Counted from the first letter of the stretch, positions 1-10,979 are shown. The stretch is DNA of 64,000 nt from Prasinococcaceae sp. CCMP 1430 (GCA_013416795.1 RQSC01000002.1:66942-130941); one strand, 5' to 3'. The notes: generated by a model not told the origin, from the sequence alone. Translations and numbers: made by a program.

Positions 1-21
1 GGCGAGTGCACCGCTCAGCCC

Positions 22-1290
22 ATGGCGCGGACGGACACGCCCCCCGCAGCCTCTCCCGCCTCTCCCGCCTCCCCCGCGGGCGCCCTGTTCGCCGCCCGCG
101 GAGCTGCTCGAGCTCTCGCCGCTCTGAGGCGCTCCTCCGAGCCTCCGCTGGCACCTGTCGAGCGAGCCTCGCCCGCGGCATCCCCCGCCAGTTGTCCTCC
201 GTGCCTGGCGACGGGAGAGGCCACAGCCGCCGCCGCCATCGCTGCTGACGACGCGGAGGCCGCCGGGGCCGACGCCGGCGACGTCGTTGCTGCTGCAGAC
301 GTTGCTGAAGCTGGCGGTGTTGAGGCTGACGAAGCAGTCAATGCTGCCGGCGCTGATGAAGCCGGTGCCGACGTCGTTGTTGGTGCTGGCCGTGCCGGGT
401 CCGAGCGCGATGCGGCAATGCCCGAGGCTGTTACGCCGCGCGCCATCGCTGCCGCTGGGCGCACTCAAGCCGACGCTGACAAGGCCGTCGCCGCTGCCGG
501 CTGCGCCCCAGCCGAGCAGCGTGCCGCGCCGCGCGTCGGCGCGGCAGTGCCCGAGGCTGTGACGCTCAACGCGTCGTTCGCGTCGCACACCCGCTGCCGC
601 ACCCTCTTGCCCGCGCGAGAGTCGGCCAAGGGCACGATCGTTTGGCAGATCGAGGGGGTGGACGAGAGCACCCTGCGCGACTGGCCCTTCAATGTCAGCC
701 TCGAAAGCGCGGCTTTCAGCGTCGCGGGCATCAGCTGGCGCGTGCATGCGTACCTGAACGGCGTCATTGACCCGGAGGCGAGGACGGGGTGGGACAAGGG
801 AGCCGTCGTCGCCTTCGTGGGCATTGAGACGCCCGGTCTGTGTGCCGAAGCATCGTACTCCATCGCCGTCGCGGAGGGATCGCCCAAGGGGCCTGACAAC
901 AAGATCAAGTTTGGCATTGCTCCAGACGGCGGTCACCTCAAAGGGTGCAGCCGGCGCCGGGGCGGATCCTCACGCTCCTGGAGGCACGCCGCCCTGGTGA
1001 GGAGCGGGGCGATCGACGACGGCGTGCTCACCATTCAGGCTGAGATAGTGGACCAAGTGATTCACGCCGTCGCACCTCCGGAGAGCCTTCCCACCACGCT
1101 GGTGGACACCCCCGAGACAGCCGCGCAGTCCAAGGCGCTGTGCGCGCCGAAAGGTTGCGCGGAGGCCTGCCCCGTGCAGCCCGTAGCCACAACTGGAGCT
1201 GTCGCCGAGGGCGACGACCCTGTTGAGTGTGTCCCGCCGCGAAAGCGCACGCGTACAAATGGGCACTCGATACACACCTGTCCGCTGTGA
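22..1290 (+). CDS. MATH (TRAF-like) domain protein, copy 1
   Basis: The product is 422 aa. Residues 1 to about 185 are Ala/Pro-rich low complexity with internal repeats (PEAVT occurs twice). Residues about 200-350 look like a MATH/TRAF-C domain: a VWQI strand, then SAAFSVAGISWRVHAYLNG, a VVAFVGIE strand, and a closing DGVLTIQAEIVD strand. MATH domains usually bind peptides in ubiquitin-ligase adaptors or TRAF-like scaffolds; no BTB, RING or protease domain is attached here, so the role is unknown. The segment after GGHLKGC is less MATH-like and could hide a frameshift or an unspliced intron. The start is the ATG at 22, in the same sequence context as the ATG of the downstream copy (1849). The gene lies at the window edge, so its promoter is outside. 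Confidence 0.6.
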   Translation: MARTDTPPAASPASPASPAGALFAARGAARALAALRRSSEPPLAPVERASPAASPASCPPCLATGEATAAAAIAADDAEAAGADAGDVVAAADVAEAGGVEADEAVNAAGADEAGADVVVGAGRAGSERDAAMPEAVTPRAIAAAGRTQADADKAVAAAGCAPAEQRAAPRVGAAVPEAVTLNASFASHTRCRTLLPARESAKGTIVWQIEGVDESTLRDWPFNVSLESAAFSVAGISWRVHAYLNGVIDPEARTGWDKGAVVAFVGIETPGLCAEASYSIAVAEGSPKGPDNKIKFGIAPDGGHLKGCSRRRGGSSRSWRHAALVRSGAIDDGVLTIQAEIVDQVIHAVAPPESLPTTLVDTPETAAQSKALCAPKGCAEACPVQPVATTGAVAEGDDPVECVPPRKRTRTNGHSIHTCPL

Positions 1291-1429
1291 GCCTTCCAGC
1301 GCCGCCTCGTGAGCATTCACACGCGGCACAGGCTGTCCATGCGGCCTCGATTCTGCAATGCCGCAACACAACATCGCTCTACGATACTCTACCCTGCTCT
1401 ACAATGCCCTACACGACCCAACGAGGCAA

Positions 1430-1735
1430 TTCTACGACACGCTGCATTACTGCACCACAAGACAGCCTCCTGCAACACAACCTACGCTACGCATGCGTGC
1501 CCCTACAACACACAAACGCGACGATGCTGAGACCATCCCCACTACCTGCACGGGCGCAGACAGGCCCGCTCGCTCGCGCGTGCGCCCGCCGCCTGGCGTG
1601 CCGCCGCTGCGCGCGAGCTTCAGCGTCGCGCCGCCTGTGCGCGCGCGTGGCCCCTCCTCGCGTCGGTGGCGCCTGCCTCTTTTAAACAAACAATTTCTTC
1701 GTCACTTTCAGTTTGGATCGAACATTTGAAAAATT
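1430..1735 (+). repeat. Tandem-duplicated flank, unit A (3' flank of copy 1 and promoter of copy 2)
   Basis: This segment is repeated with divergence at 2400-2700. Shared landmarks are a CTACGACAC...TGCAC stretch, GACGATGCTG, TACCTGCACGGGCGCAGACA, GCCGCCTGGC, GGCGCCTGCCTCTTT and an AT-rich ACAATTTC...TCACTTTCAGTT stretch. It lies directly upstream of the second gene copy, so the AT-rich end (about 1680-1735) probably belongs to that gene's promoter or 5' UTR. Confidence 0.75.
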
Positions 1736-1848
1736 CGCCAGCGACGGCAGTTTTGCGCGTGCGCGCGTGCGGCCTGCGCGAGTGCGCCACAGCGCGCGCG
1801 TCGCGCGGCGCCCCGTCGAGCCCGCGTGGAAGGTGTACACCTCAGCCC

Positions 1849-2262
1849 ATGGCGCAGCCGGACACGACCCCCGCCGCCTCTCCCGCCTCTCCCGCGGGCG
1901 CCTTGTTTGCCAACCGCGGAGCTGCTCGAGCTCATGCTGCAGACGTCGCTGACGCTTGCGGTGTTGAGGCTGACAAAGCAGTCAATGCTGCCGGCACTGA
2001 TGACGCCGGTGCCGACGTCGTTGTTGCCGCTGGCTGTGCCGAGGCCGAGCGCGATGCGGCGGTGCCCGAGGCTGTTACGCCGCGCGCCATCGCTGCCGCT
2101 GGGCACGCCGACGCCGGCGCTGACAGGGCCGTCGCCGCTGCGCGTGAGCCCGCCGCCTGTGGTGTCGCCGCTGAGCTCGAGGACCAGCGGCGCCGCCTGG
2201 CGCGCGCGCGTGAGATTTTGACCGCGCTGGAAAGCGTGTACGCGTGGCACGTGAATGAATAA
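1849..2262 (+). CDS. Truncated paralogue of the MATH protein, MATH domain lost (copy 2)
   Basis: The 137-aa product shares its N-terminal half with copy 1: a similar start context (TCAGCCCATGGCGC), a TPAASPASP-type opening, the VNAAG-D-AGADVVV stretch and PEAVTPRAIAAAG. It then ends in a short basic helix (LEDQRRRLARAREIL) instead of a MATH domain. Copy 2 is therefore about 0.85 kb shorter. It may be a real small protein or a decaying duplicate; the open frame is uninterrupted. No function can be assigned. Confidence 0.45.
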   Translation: MAQPDTTPAASPASPAGALFANRGAARAHAADVADACGVEADKAVNAAGTDDAGADVVVAAGCAEAERDAAVPEAVTPRAIAAAGHADAGADRAVAAAREPAACGVAAELEDQRRRLARAREILTALESVYAWHVNE

Positions 2263-2399
2263 GCCCTCCAGGCGCATGCTTCCGACTTGAGCCGGCCGGC
2301 GTGAGTGCCTGAGCACGCGCGCGCGGTCCACGCTACAAACGCAGTGGCCACTCTACGATGCTGAGTTCCCTCCGCAGTCCTCACGACATGAAGTCGGGA

Positions 2400-2700
2400 C
2401 TTCTACGACACTGCGATACTGCTGCACTCTCAATTACAACCTACACAACGTTTTCAACTCCAACGTGAGTTTTACGTGACGATGCTGGGGGCGCCCCCAC
2501 TACCTGCACGGGCGCAGACAGGCCCGCGCGCTTGCGCGTGTGTCCGCCGCCTGGCATGCCGTTGCTGCCGCGTGCGCGAGCCAGCGGCGCCGCCTGTGTG
2601 CGCGCGTGGCACCGCCTCGCGTCGGCGGCGCCTGCCTCTTTCAAACAATTTCGTCATCACTTTCAGTTCAGTTCAGTTCGGTTCACACATTTGAATTTGG
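2400..2700 (+). repeat. Tandem-duplicated flank, unit B
   Basis: Second copy of unit A (1430-1735), carrying the same landmarks in the same order, with CAGTTCAGTTCAGTTCGGTT near its end. No third gene copy follows it, so either the third copy has been lost or the duplication ended here. Confidence 0.7.
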
Positions 2701-4834
2701 TCGGAAAAATCTGTGCTGCATGCGATCGACGGCCTCTGCTCGGGCGCCACACCACGCGCGCTCTGCGCCGCCCCCGCACGCACGCCCATCCTCCCGTCTA
2801 TCTTTGCCTCCCCCCTGCGCGTCTCCTCCGACGAGGACACGCGCCCCCCACGCGTTGCGCGCGCGCGCGCGCCCTTCTTCTTCCCGAGCAGCACCGCTGC
2901 ACACGCGGACATCGCTGTCGCAGCGTACGAGCGCGCCAGGGCAGGCCTTCCAGTTGGGCCGCGCGTCCTGCCGCGGCAGAGGTCTCGTTCGTCTCTACCC
3001 GGCGTAGCCGCCGCAGGTGCCGCAGCAGTTGACGCGGTTCTTTGCCCTCGCCCACCCACACAACAAGCTGCGCGAGTCGCGCGCGGTGCCGCGACGCCTG
3101 CGCTGCGGTCATCCGCGGGTGTTGAGGTGCACACAAGCAGCGTCGCGTGTCTTACCTGCGCACGCGCCGTAACGCTGTCAAAGCTGTGGCGCGCCCGCCT
3201 CGGCGATGGCGCCGCGCCGGCGCGCGCCCACGCCATCGCTCGAGCCCGACGCCCGACCTCGGCGCAGCCCCCTTCCCTGCCCACCACCACCACCACACAC
3301 ACCACCCCACACCACCTCACCCCTCGACCGCCGGCGAGCAACCCCCTACCCCCAACGCCCAACGCCCCGCCCCGAGCGCGCGGCGTGTGGCGCGCGCGCG
3401 CGCACACCCGAGCGCATCATTCGCTCCCGCCGCCGCGCCCGCGAGCGCGCGCTCCCCCATCACCTCCAGCCAGGCTCCCAGCACACCCTGTTCAGCGCGC
3501 GGTTTGTTTGAGGTTTCACCGGGTTGGCTGTGGGTTCAGTTCCGGTCTAATCGGGTTCACTTTTTTTAGTCCGATTCCGGTACAAAAGCGACCGTACGAG
3601 GTCCTCATCAGCCAGCCAGTGCCGAGCCAGGGTGCTGTGCAGTGTTTTTTTTCTGCGTCGACCGGCCACCAATCTCGGGTCGTCGGCGGGGTCCGCGCGC
3701 GCGCCTGCCGCAGCCGCGCGTCGCCCGAGGGGTCGTCCGGACGGGTGTTCGCGCAGCTATCTCGCGGCGGCGCCGCCCCCGCCCAACCCCGCCCGCTCGC
3801 CGCCGCCGCGGCTCCCTCCCCTCGCACTCTGCTGGAAGCTCCATCAAAGCTCATGTGAAAAAGTGATTGAAAACTCGGAATTGTTTGGGTGAAATTGCGG
3901 GCGAAATTGCGGCGCCGCGCATCCGAATTGATATGAGATCCAGCGAGCCACCGGGAAAAAACGCGCGCTTTTAGTAGTTTTTTGCGCGCGCGCGGCGGCG
4001 GCGGGGTCCCACCGCCGCACACACGCTTCGGCGTGGGGCTCAGTCGCCCCTGCCTTTCAGGCAACCCAAAGCCGTATTTGGGGTCCGTGTAGATTTTAGA
4101 AGCCGTAATTTAAGCTCATAACACCAATACTGAGTGTTGTTATCACGGAATAAATCTATTTCATTCCGGTAATGTGATCGTAGGGTTCTGCGACCCGCGG
4201 CCGGGTCTGCGGTTTCGGGATTGCGCCCGCGCGCGCCGTGGGCCCGAACGCGCGCGAAATTCCGCGTTCGGCCGAGTTTCGCGCTGTTTTCCGTGCGCGC
4301 GCTCCGCCGCGGTCCCTCTTTTTTTTTTTTTGCGGTGCGGCGCGGCGCGTTTTCGCCGCTCCGACCGGCGGGGCGTGGGGTCAATCAAAGCGCGCGCCTC
4401 TCTCTCGCGGGCGGGCGGCCGCGCCGCGCGTTCGTTCCGCGAAAAGCGCGCGGCGGGAAAAAAAAAAAACGGGAGCGCGGAACGCGAAGGGGCCCTCGGC
4501 GCGCGGCGCGTCGATGAATCGGAACGCCGGCCGAGCTCAGCCACTCGCTTTTCAGGTCTTATCGGGAAAGAGGGTTTGTATTCTTGCAGGGAATGAGTGT
4601 GTTTTGATGGGGTGAGGCGCGGTGGGAGGAGGTTGGGGTTCGCCGCGCGCGCGCGCGCGCGCCGGGCGGGAAGCCGCCTTCGCGAGGGCTCGCGCGCGCG
4701 CGCGAGTGGTGGAGGTGCCGAGGGGGGTGGTAGGGAGGGGGGTTCTGCGGCGCCACAGCGCGCGCGGGGTGTGGCGGTGTGCCCGCCTGCCACCGACTTG
4801 CCGGCTCTGCCTGCGGGGCGGTATCGCGGGGGCG
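2701..4834. other. Long GC-rich intergenic region, no supported gene
   Basis: The open frames here (for example 2713-3858) translate to Arg/Ala/Pro low complexity with no domain, as expected for GC-rich non-coding DNA. AT-richer islands occur at about 3490-3600, 3840-3970 and 4040-4190. There is a T11 tract near 4319, an A11 tract near 4458, and TAGGGTT at 4181-4187. It presumably holds the promoter and 5' UTR of the E1 gene. Confidence 0.6.
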
Positions 4835-7433
4835 ATGGCGTGCACGGCCGCGGCCGCGTCGCCGCGGCGCGCGGCCGCGCGCTCGGTGCTGCAGCGGGCG
4901 GACGCCGACACCGAGCGCGAGCGCTTCCCGGGCAAGTTCGTCGGCGAGGCGCCGCCCGAGGACCTGCCGCGCCACCTGCAGGAGCGTGGGCGCATCAACA
5001 CGCCGTGGGATGCCGCCAAGGTGGAACTCGCGGAGAGGTTCGGCGCCTCGCCCGAGGCGCTCAAAAAGGCGGGCACCATCTCCGATGAGGAGATGACCAA
5101 GGCCTACACCATGATGCAGGTGCGCAGCCGCGCGACGGCGCGGAGCAGCGGAGGGCGCGAGGACGACCGAGCGCGGCGGAGCTCGGAGCGATGCGCGAGG
5201 CCGAAATCGACGCCACAGTTGGCGCCGGCCAGCCCAGGGCGCGCGCTCTCGCTTGTGCCGCGCGGCCGCCGCGAGCGTGCGCGCTGACTCCCCCTCCCTC
5301 CCCGGCGCTTGGCCCGTGCTGTCGCAGATTTGCCGCGAGTTCGAGAATGAGTGCGGCCAGGCGTACATGCAGGGCAAGATCCGCGGCTTCATGCACCTCG
5401 ACAACGGCCAGGAGTCCATTCCCGCACTGCTCGCCGATTCGATCCGCAAGGACGACCTCAAGCACTCGTACTACCGCGATCACTGCCACGCGATCGCCTC
5501 GGGCGTGGACCCGGGCGCGGTGATGGCCGAGCTGTACGGCAAGGATGATGGCACGTGCCGCGGCACGGGCGGTAGCATGCACATCTACGATCAGGCCACC
5601 AACTTCCAGGGCGGCTGGGCGCTCGTCGCCGAGCAGCTGCCATACGCCGTGGGCGCCGCGCGCTCCATCCACATGGACCGCAACCTTGGCTACCCGGGCA
5701 AGCAGCACCGCCTGCACCAGTTCGACAAGATGGAGAAGGATGACCGCATCTGCGTGGTCTTCGTGGGTGAGGGCGGCGCTCAGAACGGCCGCATGGCCGA
5801 GTGCCTCAACGCGGCGGCCAAGGAGAACCTGCCGATTCTCTTCCTGGTCATCGACAACGGGCGCGCCATCAACACCTTCACTCAGGACGTGGCGACCAAC
5901 CAGGCTGTGTACCGCATGGGCGAGCACTATGGTGTCCCGGGCGCGCTGGTGGACGGCCAGAGCATGGAGGACACGCTCAAGGTGGGCCGCGTGGTCATCG
6001 ACCACGTGCGCAACAAGGGCCCGGCCATTCTGCAGGTGCACACCTTCCGCTTCAACGGCCACTCGCCCGCCGACCCCGAGCACGAGCGCAACCGCAAGGA
6101 CGAGAAGCGCTGGGCGCGTAAGGAGGCCGACCCCATCAAGATTTTCAAGGCGAGCGAGGCCGCCGCGCGCATCAATGTCGAGGAGTGCGACGCCGAGGCC
6201 GCGAAGATTGCCAAGGCCGCCGTCGAGTTCGCCGACGCGTCGCCCGACCCGCCGGCGACGCTCGCGCGCGACCTCGAGTACCCCGACCCGGTGACCACCG
6301 ACTACGCCGCGCGCGAGCCTGTCAACGGCCTGGCGACCGCCGAGTCGCTCACCACGCGTGCCAACCCCGCACACGCGCTCGACGCCTTGCGTGCGACCAT
6401 CGACCAGCTGCGCGCGCAGGCGGCGGACAAGGGGCCCAAGGGCGGCCTGTCGATCGGCGACGCCGTCAACCTGGCCATCCTCGAGGAGATGCTGCGCGAC
6501 CCGACGACCACCATCCACGCAGAGGACCTCCAGGCCGGCTCGTCGTACAACGTGCCCGCGCACACGCAGCAGGCCTTCGGCCGCATCCGCGCGTGCGATG
6601 AGATCATCGACGAGGGTCACTTCATCGGCAAAGCCATCGGCGAGGCGATGAACGGCTACCGGCCCATCGTGGAGATGATGAACATGAACTTCGCCATCTA
6701 CGGCATGGCGGAGCTCTCGTCTGCGGGAAACACGTACGCGACCACCGGCGGCCAGTTCCTCATGCCGTTCACCATGATCGGCGCGGGCGGCACGGCCCCC
6801 AACCAGTCGCTGGGCGCAGAGCACTCGCAGCCGTTCCACGCGTACATCATGGGCATCCCTGGCCTGAAGATCGTGACGGCGGCGAGCCCCGACGCGGCCT
6901 ATGGCTTGGTGAAGAGCGCCATTCGCGACAACGGTCCCTGCGTGGTGCTGCTGCCCGTCAAGATGATGAAGATCAAGGGTGAATGCGACGTCGACGTCTT
7001 CTACCCGCTGCACAAGGCGCGCTACCTGCTGCGGGGTTCTGACGCCGCGATCGCCGCTGGCAAGGGTGTGACGCTGCTCACGTACCTCCACGGTGTTAAG
7101 GAGGCGCGCAACGCCGTGGCCGAGCTCGGCGATGATGGGGCCGGCGTCGATCTCATCGAACTGACCAGCCTCAAGCCGCTCGATATGGATACCATCCGTG
7201 AGTCGCTCTCGCGCACGCACCGTTTGGTCATCCTCGACGAGTCGACGCGCTCTGGCGGTGTGGGCGCGACCATCTCCGCGCGCGTCTCGGAGGAGTGCTT
7301 CGACGAGCTCGACGCACCGGTCATGCGGCTGTGCATGGAGGACGCGCCGGTGCCGTACTCGACGGCCATTGAGAAGACCGTGGTCAAGCGTGGCTCGGAC
7401 GTCGTGGAGGGCATTCGGAGCCTGTTCCAGTAG
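4835..7433 (+). CDS. Pyruvate dehydrogenase-type E1, alpha and beta subunits fused in one polypeptide
   Basis: Two exons, 4835-5119 and 5328-7433 (intron 208 nt, GTGCGC...CGCAG, phase 0), give about 796 aa. The N-terminal half is E1 alpha: FMHLDNGQESIPA, YRDHCHAIASGV, GTCRGTGGSMHIYD, and a thiamine-diphosphate motif starting GEGG near residue 242 and closing with the DNGRAINT block. From about residue 467 the chain is E1 beta: AILEEMLRDP, PIVEMMNMNFAIYGM, TTGGQFLMP, SLGAEHSQPFHAY, SLKPLDMDTI and LDAPVMRLCMEDAPVPYS. These are normally separate proteins of the alpha2beta2 tetramer that decarboxylates pyruvate and reductively acetylates E2. The beta half looks most like the plastid/cyanobacterial form. 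The Ala/Arg-rich leader (MACTAAAASPRRAAARS) resembles an organelle transit peptide but shows no clear signal peptide, so plastid versus mitochondrial targeting is open. No stop or splice junction separates the halves. Confidence 0.9.
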
Positions 7434-7611
7434 CTCTAGAAGAAAGCACACCCCATGGTCGCGCAATTCGCGACGTGCGGTTCGGTTTAGTAGAGCGCGC
7501 GGAAGCTTGGCAAAGTGGACATTTATATAACCATTTACGCACGGTGCACCAACGGCCGCCGCGGCCCTCCATATCTCAGGCATGAGCGCGGGCATCGCCA
7601 TCATTAGAATG

Positions 7612-8700
7612 TCACCCCACCTTGGCCAGCTTGCGAGCTAGTCTCGTGTGGCCGATGGTCTTGTCCGATACGCGGTCCGCTGGCGCAATCTCTTCCTCCC
7701 CCACCCACACCAGCAAGTACAGCGCCACCAGCAGCACGCCCGCGACCAGCACGGCCGCGCGGTAGGCTATCCAGCGCCCTGCAGTGCCCTTGCAACGCTG
7801 GGCAGCATGTAAAAGGCCCGCGGGCGATAGTGGATGCACCGCCTTCACGTCGATGTCCGTGATGGACTGCAGGCCATTTGGCACGGTCGGCGACGACGAC
7901 GAAGGCACCGACGAGCTGGGGCCGGGGCCGTCGTCTTTGAGAACGCCCATCTCCGCTCGGGTGCTGTCAGCGCCACGAGTGGCACTCTCTTTGGGCATGG
8001 GCGGGAAAAGCTTGCGCTCGAGCGCGATCAACAGGTCCGAAGCGGCGGTCTTGACGCCAGCAGAGCGCGAGCGCTGCGAGCGCGCTGCGGCCATGCGACG
8101 TGAGCGCTCCGCCTCGAGACGCCCCCGCTCCGCGCGGTCCGCGTGCTCACGTCGGCGCACCTCCTCGCGCGTTCGCTCGCCTTCTGTCCATGTCTCGAGC
8201 GCGGCGAGTGCCTGGCGCTCAGAAGCGGACGCGCTGTCGGGCTTGGGTTGCTGCTGCTGCTGCTGCTGCTGCTGTGTCTCGTCCTCAACCTGCTGTTGTC
8301 GGTCCGCTGCCCCCTCATTTTCATCCCCCTGCTGCTGCTGCCGCCACGCGGCCCCGCCTGTAGGACCCACACCGCCCTCGTCGCCCCCGTCTCCGGCGCT
8401 GGCGCCGTCGAGCATCCAGTCGAGCCCGCGGTCATACCTTTCGCGCGCGCGCTCCTCCTCGCGCCGCCGCTCGGCCTCGCGCTCGGCCGCTCGCGCCTCG
8501 CGCTCGCGCCTCTCGCGCTCCTCCCCCTCGCGGCCCACCGACAGCAGCAGCGCGCTCGGATCGAGCATCTCCGCAGCGGGGGTCCCCTCCGCGGCTGTGG
8601 CGTGGAGGGCGGAGCCGTGGCCGGGGCGCCGCCGCCCTGCACCCACCGCTGCGGCCGCGCCCTGTGGCGCACCGCGCAGCGCGGCGCGCGCAACATACAT
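7612..8700 (-). CDS. Unknown charged coiled-coil protein with a C-terminal membrane segment
   Basis: The product is about 362 aa from the first ATG (8700). A long Glu/Arg-rich helix (EREAERRREEERARERY) is followed by poly-Gln runs (a CTG/CAG microsatellite near 8252-8280), a second charged helix, a Ser/Pro linker, and one hydrophobic segment (AAVLVAGVLLVALYLLVWV) about 45 residues from the C-terminus. This is the layout of a tail-anchored-like ER or vesicle protein with a long cytosolic coiled coil. I recognise no family. It converges with the E1 gene (178 bp between stops) and diverges from IFT38. Confidence 0.55.
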   Translation of the reverse strand: MYVARAALRGAPQGAAAAVGAGRRRPGHGSALHATAAEGTPAAEMLDPSALLLSVGREGEERERREREARAAEREAERRREEERARERYDRGLDWMLDGASAGDGGDEGGVGPTGGAAWRQQQQGDENEGAADRQQQVEDETQQQQQQQQQPKPDSASASERQALAALETWTEGERTREEVRRREHADRAERGRLEAERSRRMAAARSQRSRSAGVKTAASDLLIALERKLFPPMPKESATRGADSTRAEMGVLKDDGPGPSSSVPSSSSPTVPNGLQSITDIDVKAVHPLSPAGLLHAAQRCKGTAGRWIAYRAAVLVAGVLLVALYLLVWVGEEEIAPADRVSDKTIGHTRLARKLAKVG

Positions 8701-9288
8701 CCGCCGCCGCTCGCCCACTTTTTTTCCACCTTTGGGTTGCAATTGGCGTCAGGGGCCAGAGTACCAACAGAGGTCATCGCAATTTTCGTGTCCCCTTCCC
8801 AGGCCCAATTGGCGCCCGCCTGCTGTGGCCTTCACCACTCGCGTCCTTGCTTCCTTTCGGCGGACGAGTGATTGGGATTTATTGTAGGGTTTATTCATGT
8901 GTTTTGCACTGTACATGTACATGAGTGCGGTGCGGGGCGTTCTCACACTCCTGACCTGATTTTGAATGCGCGGCGGCCCGCGCGGCGAGGCCGGGCCCGC
9001 GCGCACTATGGAATCCCTACTAAGGAATCCTTGAATGTTTATGTGCAATGGAATCCATATAAGTATTAAGAGATATATGGTATGTGTGTGGGGATACGCG
9101 CGCGGCGAGGCGCGCGCTCGCGCCGCTTTCCGAGTGCTTGACCGGCGCGACGCCGACGCTCTCGGGGCGCGCGTGCGCTCGCGCCCCTGTGCCCGCGCCG
9201 GCGCGGCGCGGCGTGGGACGAGGGCCCGGGGGGCAGGGGGGGGGGAAGGGCCGCGCCGCGCCGCACCGCCGAGGCGGCGGCGGTAGCC
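8701..9288. other. Divergent intergenic region upstream of IFT38
   Basis: 588 bp between two divergent starts. An AT-rich centre (about 8870-8925 and 9010-9080) includes TAGGGTTTA at 8885-8893. It probably contains both promoters. No gene is visible. Confidence 0.5.
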
Positions 9289-10557
9289 ATGAGCTACCGC
9301 GAGCTTCGCAACTTCAGCGAGACGATGCGGAGCTTGGGCTACCCGCGGCCGGTGTCGGTGGAGTCCTTCCGCTCCCCGAACTTCGAGCTTGCAGCCGACT
9401 GCCTGAGCTGGCTCGTCGAGCGCTACGAGCCGGGCGAAAGCGTGCCAGAGGACCTTGCGACGGTCAAGGACCGCGTGTACTTCCTGCGGCGCTGTGCGGA
9501 GATCATGCTCAGCCGCGCGCGCATCAAGCTCAATCTCAAGCGGCTGTACCAGGCGGACGGCTTCGCGGTGCGTGAGTTGCTTAAGATCGCCTCGGTGCTC
9601 TACAAAGCGAGTATGGCAGATGCGCTCCACGAGGACGGCGCCGGCGGTGACGTCGGCGGCGAGCTTGGCGACGGCGCGATGGCGGCGGGCGACAGCACCG
9701 AAGTCAACCTCGGCGCGGCGGCCAACGTGGACGTGTCGGTCGCGCGTGCGCTCGCCTCTGAAATTACGCAGCTGGGCGTCTCGCTCTTCGACTCACTCGA
9801 GCGCGAGGGCGAGATCCGCGCCGAGCGCGAGCGCGCGGTCTCGCGCAACACCAACATGGGCGCAATCGAGCGGTCGGTGAAGGAGGCCATCGCTGCAGTG
9901 CGCGAGCAGACGACGTCGCTGGAGGGCCTGCAGGGCGGGCTGACCAAGGACGAGTCGACGCTCGAGAGCAAGATCGTGAAGCGGCGCGGCGAGCTCGAGC
10001 GCTCGGAGAAGCGCCTGGGCACGCTGCAGGCCGTTCGGCCGGCGTACATGGACGAGCTCGAGCGGCTGCAGGCTGAGCTGCAGAACCTCTACGTGGTGTA
10101 CCTCGAGCGCTTCCGCAATTTGGAGTACCTCGAGGCCGCCGTGGAGAAGCATCAGGTCGCCGAGCAGCAGAAGGCTGAAAGAAGTGAGCAGAAGCTGCGC
10201 AAGATGCAGCGCCGCCTCGAAAACGAAGAAATGGCCATCCTGCGCGGCCTCTCCGAACTCGACGAGGAGCAGCTCGACCGCAGCATGTTGGACGATGAGG
10301 ACGAGGATGACTTCGACGACCAGTACTCGAGCGCGCCCGGCAGCCGGGCGGCGTCGCGCGGCGTGGGTGGCCGCACGGGCATGCTCTCACCGGGACGTGG
10401 GGGTAGCGGGGGTCGCATGCAGGGCACGCTCGACACCACGGAGCTGGACGACAGCGACGAGAGCTCGGTCGAGATTGACGATAGCAGTGAGGACGAGCAT
10501 GTGGAGCTCGCTGGCGCGGAGGACGACTCTGGAGATCCGCTCATCGGTACGGCATAG
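9289..10557 (+). CDS. CLUAP1: Intraflagellar transport protein IFT38 (CLUAP1/DYF-3/qilin)
   Basis: A single exon gives 422 aa, the usual length for this family. The opening MSYRELRNFSETMRSLGYPR and the following FRSPNFELAADCLSWLVERYEP are diagnostic of CLUAP1. A calponin-homology-like N-terminal domain (about 1-140) is followed by a coiled coil (about 170-340) and an acidic tail rich in D/E/S (LDDEDEDDFDDQ onward). IFT38 is a peripheral subunit of the IFT-B complex and is needed to build cilia. The start ATG coincides with the conserved family N-terminus. Its stop faces that of the Mis12-like gene 422 bp away. Confidence 0.95.
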   Translation: MSYRELRNFSETMRSLGYPRPVSVESFRSPNFELAADCLSWLVERYEPGESVPEDLATVKDRVYFLRRCAEIMLSRARIKLNLKRLYQADGFAVRELLKIASVLYKASMADALHEDGAGGDVGGELGDGAMAAGDSTEVNLGAAANVDVSVARALASEITQLGVSLFDSLEREGEIRAERERAVSRNTNMGAIERSVKEAIAAVREQTTSLEGLQGGLTKDESTLESKIVKRRGELERSEKRLGTLQAVRPAYMDELERLQAELQNLYVVYLERFRNLEYLEAAVEKHQVAEQQKAERSEQKLRKMQRRLENEEMAILRGLSELDEEQLDRSMLDDEDEDDFDDQYSSAPGSRAASRGVGGRTGMLSPGRGGSGGRMQGTLDTTELDDSDESSVEIDDSSEDEHVELAGAEDDSGDPLIGTA

Positions 10558-10979
10558 CTAGCGCGAGAGCGAGCGCCCCACAGCGAGCGCCCCACAGTTG
10601 GCTTTTGTGGCGCGTGCGCCAGGACACGTGCGGAGTGCTGACGCGCGCCTCCCGCGTTGCGCTCTTGGGGCCCGCTGGAACAGACGAGGACGACGGGGGC
10701 GGCAGCCAGTTCGATAGCGATGACAGCTTCTGATCGCTTTTGCGCGTGCGCTGGAGGGCGCATGCACAATCAAGTTGTAAATCTACCTACACACACGACG
10801 CGCGTCTTCCGTTCGAGCAATCGCGACGGCGAACAACGCGTGTCGACACGCGTTTGTTGCGCGCCCGCCGTCATGAGGCCACGCCGACACGCATCCTTTG
10901 TGGTCAACTCTACAATGTTAGGGACGCGGCGCTCCGCGCCTACGCGCCGCAGCTCGCCTCGTGCCCCGCGCCATGGCAC

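Noticed and set aside
2713-3858. 381-codon frame after the MATH duplicates
   Set aside because: Composition of random GC-rich sequence, no domain, no supporting splice sites.
5061-7604. 847-residue open frame on the minus strand
   Set aside because: Exactly antisense to the E1 exon; its composition (His/Val/Arg/Leu) is the mirror of the coding frame and no domain is seen.
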